From positions 16,824,001 to 16,888,000 of the forward strand of contig NC_134373.1 in NCBI RefSeq assembly GCF_035582795.1: 64,000 bases of DNA, in the 5' to 3' direction. How positions within the stretch are numbered: the first letter of the stretch is position 1; each line of letters opens with the position of its first letter. The DNA is from Mycteria americana (Eukaryota; Chordata; Aves; Ciconiiformes; Ciconiidae). The notes beneath the pieces are model-generated. The model was given only the letters and a program-made list of their open reading frames with translations, was not told the DNA's origin and searched no databases. A program made the position numbers and the translations under genes. This document shows, in pieces, positions 59,342-64,000 of this stretch.

Positions 59342-62300
59342 AAGTTCCAGACCTTTTCCAATTCCACAGTACTGCTTTCAGTGTAAAGGGACTAGGGCTG
59401 TAAAATTCGAGGTATAATCAATATTCAGGGCAATATTCGAGGTATAAGTGAATGGATTTATATAATATCATGTAAATGTTCTCTATTCAACTCTCTTTCT
59501 TTCCTAAAACTTGATTTGGCGCTTTTTTTTTTACTTTTTTGGTGTAGCTTACCATGAGAGTCATGATGAAAGAAGGCTTAATCAAGGTCTAGTACCTGCA
59601 GAAGAGTCAAGCTAGTTCTTCATAACTAAGCGGTAAGAAACCACACATTATTTGATTTTTCCAGACTTTAAAGTGATGTGGAGTTTTTCATATGATATAT
59701 AAGCAAAGGATCCAACTCTTGGTTACACAGATATCTCCCTGGGGCTTACAGCAATTACAAGCTCAGTATTATACCTTGTGATCTTGCCTCTGATAACCCT
59801 TCCCTACCATGTCTTCCCCATGAGAATCCTCCCTGGGCTGTAGAGAGGGTTGAAGAGTTCAAAAAGGGCTGAAGATCTTGTCCTAAACATGTGAATTTGT
59901 ATCAATTTTAGATAAGCTGAGTGAAGAATCTACAGCATAGTATTTATTACATACTGATTAGAGAGATGAAAATGCATCATAATTTTAAGAACAAAGGATT
60001 TTCTTATTTTAGGCAGAGTACAGTTATCTTTTTATGGTCTGTCATAATTTTAGAGCAAGTGAAAAGATGTACTAATAAAAACCCCACACTTATATTTAAG
60101 CATCATTATAAGCCATATGCAATAGCACTTAAAATTTGATATAAAAAGTGATATGGGTATTAACCTGCCACATAAGAAGAGAACAAAAATAACTGAGCCA
60201 TCTTCATTCTTGTGACATATCTGAACCACAGTTTTCTCTTTATTCTCACCATCAAGATTATTTCATGAACACAAACTGACCATAAATGAGCATGCAGTTT
60301 GCATCATAGACATGCCTGTGGGATAATAAGACATAATATCTGTTTTGAGAAATGAGTGTTGCTTATCTAAAAAATTTTTTTCTGCTTACCGAGATCACAG
60401 AAGGCAGTTCAGGGAAAGTAAAACAGAATTTAAGTGTCATCACAGATGGGTAAAAGTAAGATGTTGAATATGTATTTTGTGTAGCTAAGACAAAATTGTA
60501 TGTTTCTCAGAAAACCAAATTCAGATCTAGAGCTAACAAATGCTGAACTTCTTCAGCAATGGGCCATGTCTTTGTAACTCTCAGTAGCCATAAAAGCTGT
60601 TTGGCATTTCACTTAATAAAGCAGAGAGTTGCCCATACTATTCATTAAGGTTAGACTCACTTTGAAATTATAGCTCTTTTAACAGCTAATGGAGTTTTTC
60701 CATTGTTTTCAAGTAGGTCACAATTTTGCCCATCTGTGTATTTGTCTGGGACTGTGTGAAGACTGAAGCTTAATCATTAGATAGAATCAGATTAATGTGC
60801 TTTGCAGTGTGATTTTTTTTTTTTTTAATTTTTTTCTGGCTGATGAAAATTGATCTTCTAATTAAAACCCCCACAAAAATTCTGGCATATTTACTTAAAA
60901 TATGATTACATAAATACTTGGCACAATGTATGAAAAATAGATTATCTATTTAAATGATTTTCCCAAGATCTTTCTGTTTTGAAATGATACACTGTTATAA
61001 TGTATTTACTATATCGTATCAGTATCATCAACCTTCTGTTTTAAGTTACATTTTTTCTTCTTGTTAAGTAGAATGAAGCATAATATTGTACATCTCTTTC
61101 TGAACAAACTTTGTTTCTGCTATAAATGTATAGCAATTACTATGAGGAACAAGTCACTAAACATCCCCCCTCATGTCCCAGTGATTCATGTGTTGACAGG
61201 AAAACTTTCAAAGTCAAGAGTAAAGGTCTGTACAAACATAAAGTGTATGAAAATATAGACGTAATAAGGCAGTCATCAGTTTTAAAAAAATAAGTTAAAG
61301 GATGAATTTGCTTGAGGTAATTTTATCTGTTCCAGATCATTTTGACCATTTTGCCACTTAGTCATTTTCAAAGTTATAGTTTATCTGAAACGGTAGATAA
61401 GGCTTACATAAGCAAACCTGACAACTAACCAAAGTTTTCGATATTGGAAAACTTATGACTTGGGTATATCTCTGCATGAATACAGTTATAGCCTTCTGAA
61501 CCCAACTGGATCATGTGAAGAGATGTCTGCATTGCTTTTCCATCTTTCTTCTTGTCTAGATCCAGTCTTTTATTTACTTCTAGTTTTCAAGACCAGTAAT
61601 GTCTACTGTTTTGAAATTAAAAATCCAAAACTTAGACTTGTGTAATCTCCTTTTTCAGAAAGTTTTTGAATATTCACATTGTGTTGGCTGCTTGTTCATC
61701 TTTCATGGTTTAGATCTTGAAAATGTCATTAGATGCAGTTTATGAAGATTGTGAAATCAAATAGCTCTAGTTTTATGTATTTCCAGGGGGACTGGTGTTT
61801 TGAAATTAAGGAAGCCACGTGGGTCAGTCCAGTAGTACAATTCTGCTCAAAAAAAGATACTTGGTTCCAGTGCTCATGGTCACTCAGTTTGACATACCCA
61901 TAAAATGCTAAATATTTTTAAAGATATCTCCGTGAGACTTTTCCATAGAAAGGGCAATCCAGTGCTTCTGAAATCATTAGGAGACTGCAATGAGTGTTGG
62001 ACTTCGGGCTTATGGTAGATGAATAGAGAAGAATAGAACAATGCCAAAAGTTAATGGTAGTAGAGGGCTGCTTTCCACAAGGGAAAAGAACTACAGCTTG
62101 TCAAACGTCTCCATGTTTAAAGGAACAAGTTGGCTGATGGAAACCTCAGTGCAAATGTTAGTGTTCCCTGAAGCTTGTTTTATTGGTTTGCTCTTCTAGA
62201 GACTGCTTTCTGAAATTAACTTACATTTTTTTTCTATTAATCATTGTTTATGCCTTCTGACTGTTAAGTATAAGAAATAGGTAAATATTCACAAGGGACG

Positions 62301-64000
62301 TTGCTTTTCCTTCATTTTCATGTTCATTTGTACAAAAGATAAAGCAAAAAGAAGTATTGGCATTAAAATTTCAGAGCAAAAAAAATGTCATCTGGAAACA
62401 AAAACATTTCACTTAGAATCATTAACTGTTTGGGGTCTCTTACTGTAATGAGTCCTTTAAGTACAAGACAGATGTAGAACGTAGATGTAGATGTAGCTAT
62501 AGATAAGGATGTATGCACACACACACACACACACACATACACCCATGAAAGTGAAAATACTATCCTTTAAAAGGGTTTAAACTGGTGCTTATGCATCTTT
62601 TAAAATTTACAACATGGCAAACTGTGTATTTCAGCAAGAGCTATAGTCACTGAAAAGAGAGAATGCAGCAGGCACTGTGCTACTTATGAGTGGGGAAAGG
62701 CCTGTTTGGGTGGTATCTGAAGGACAGATTCATAAGCACAAAGGAAGTGTTGTGCATAGTTCCGGTATTTGGATCAAAATTGCAGCTCTGGATCTAATCA
62801 GTTGAGCACAGGGTCTGACTTCAATAGACGCATGTGTAGGAGTAAGTAACTGTTTGACATCTTAGGCTGTAACAGCCAGCCAAGCTTCTAATGAACTGTG
62901 ACTTGTAGAGAAGTGCACCATAGTAAATCATGCAGATCATATATTAAAAACTTTAAGATGCAGCAATACAGTTTGTTAGGCAGACTGCAGACTTTTCATC
63001 CATGTCTCAAAGCTAAATAGTGTATGTCTGAGGGATGGTGGGGGATAAGAGGTCAGTGGAGTTAGATTGATTTACACTAGCTGAGAATCTGATATGGTGA
63101 ATTATTTCCAATCACTCCTTGAACAGTACGTACATGTTTTTATCTTTCTAAAATATTTTCCCCTCCACATGCCTCTGCTCAGCAGTGCTTTCTGACATTA
63201 AATATTTGAGAGCAATTTTGCAACAAGTAGGGCCAGTTTCAGTGACAGCTGAAGTTTTCCCATAAACTTGTCTGGATTATGCAATTTAAATGGACAGAAT
63301 TCAATCTTAGCTGCCTGTCATGTTGATGATAATCACAGTTACTTTTTAGAGAGTATTTTTGTAGTCTTTGCACATATGATCTCTGCAACTCAGAGTGTTT
63401 GCATACCACGCAGCATCTGGCTCAGTTTTTACGGGATCTTAACAGATGCAGTCAGGAACAATGTACAACTCCCCAAAGTCTAAAAATAATTGTATTTCAG
63501 TAATCTCTTATGCTATAATCACTATCCCATACAAATATAATAATCATATAGCATTGGAAATGACTCTGAAAAATCAGAGGAAATGCCCACAGCATGTAGC
63601 CACTGAATCTTTTATTTAACAAAGAAGAAATACTAGAGATAGAGAATACTTAAATAAATATATTGAAATCTTTGTGTCAGAATAGTTTTAACTTAAATCA
63701 TGCTGGAAAGATTTTGAATATCAAATCAACCCTCCATATAGAAGAAGTAAATGACATAGTCACTTAAACGAGTACTAGGATTTGGCCTGCATTATTTTAT
63801 GTTAAGGAACTTACAAAATTGCTTCTATTTTCTTCCTATCAAGAAGAAAGAAAACTGTGTTTCTTTTACATCTGCAGTATAGATACACCATTGTAACATA
63901 CTGGAAGGAAGTCTAACTTCATCAAGCCACATGTTGGTCTCATACTTTTAGTTCTTCCACAAAAGTATCATTGACTGAAGTGAATGTTTTGCCTGAATAG
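59342..64000. other. Intergenic region upstream of ITGA4, distal part
   Basis: About 4.7 kb of AT-rich sequence with a (CA)12 microsatellite at 62516-62539. I see no exon, RNA gene or recognised mobile element. Confidence 0.6.
62516..62539. repeat. (CA)12 microsatellite
   Basis: Twelve perfect CA units, preceded at 62471-62495 by GATGTA-type short repeats. Confidence 0.95.

Noticed and set aside
1..64000. CRISPR arrays, bacterial operons, prophage or secretion-type systems
   Set aside because: The window is vertebrate nuclear DNA. The only regularly spaced repeats are the LTR array, which has no spacers, and simple microsatellites.

Overview
This window is vertebrate nuclear DNA, most likely from a bird. 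It holds two interrupted protein-coding genes with canonical GT..AG introns, a CpG island at a promoter, and LTR elements whose sequence I recognise as typical of avian (neoavian, probably passerine-type) genomes. There is no bacterial-style gene organisation, no CRISPR array and no operon. Species identity is inferred; the sequence alone does not fix it.

Layout. Positions 795-7112 on the + strand carry the last seven coding exons of CERKL (ceramide kinase-like); its 5' part lies off the left edge. Positions 9834-47409 on the - strand carry a complete 28-exon ITGA4 gene (integrin alpha-4, the alpha chain of VLA-4 and alpha4beta7). I assembled its exons by hand from splice sites. All phases join, giving 3075 nt of coding sequence (1024 codons plus stop). 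The two genes converge tail to tail, with 2721 bp between their stop codons. This is the same CERKL-ITGA4 arrangement as in human. The ITGA4 promoter and exons 1-2 sit in a CpG island at about 46830-48130. That island includes a (CCTCA)10 tract about 440 bp upstream of the start codon.

From about 48.2 kb to the right edge lies the intergenic region upstream of ITGA4. No conserved gene is visible there. It contains one 223-codon open frame of unknown status at 48676 and a striking composite repeat at 56443-59341. That repeat is an avian ERV-type solo LTR whose internal ~48-bp tandem repeat has expanded to about 30 units, partly as three 323-bp higher-order copies. A second LTR of another family is inserted inside the array in the opposite direction, and so points the same way as ITGA4.

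How it works together. ITGA4 encodes a surface adhesion receptor chain and CERKL a diacylglycerol-kinase-like stress-protection protein; they share a locus, not a pathway. I found no previously undescribed multi-gene system. The observations most worth checking are the nested and expanded LTR, the ZEB-type CACCT array at the ITGA4 promoter, and changes at both residues reported as critical for paxillin binding in the alpha-4 tail.
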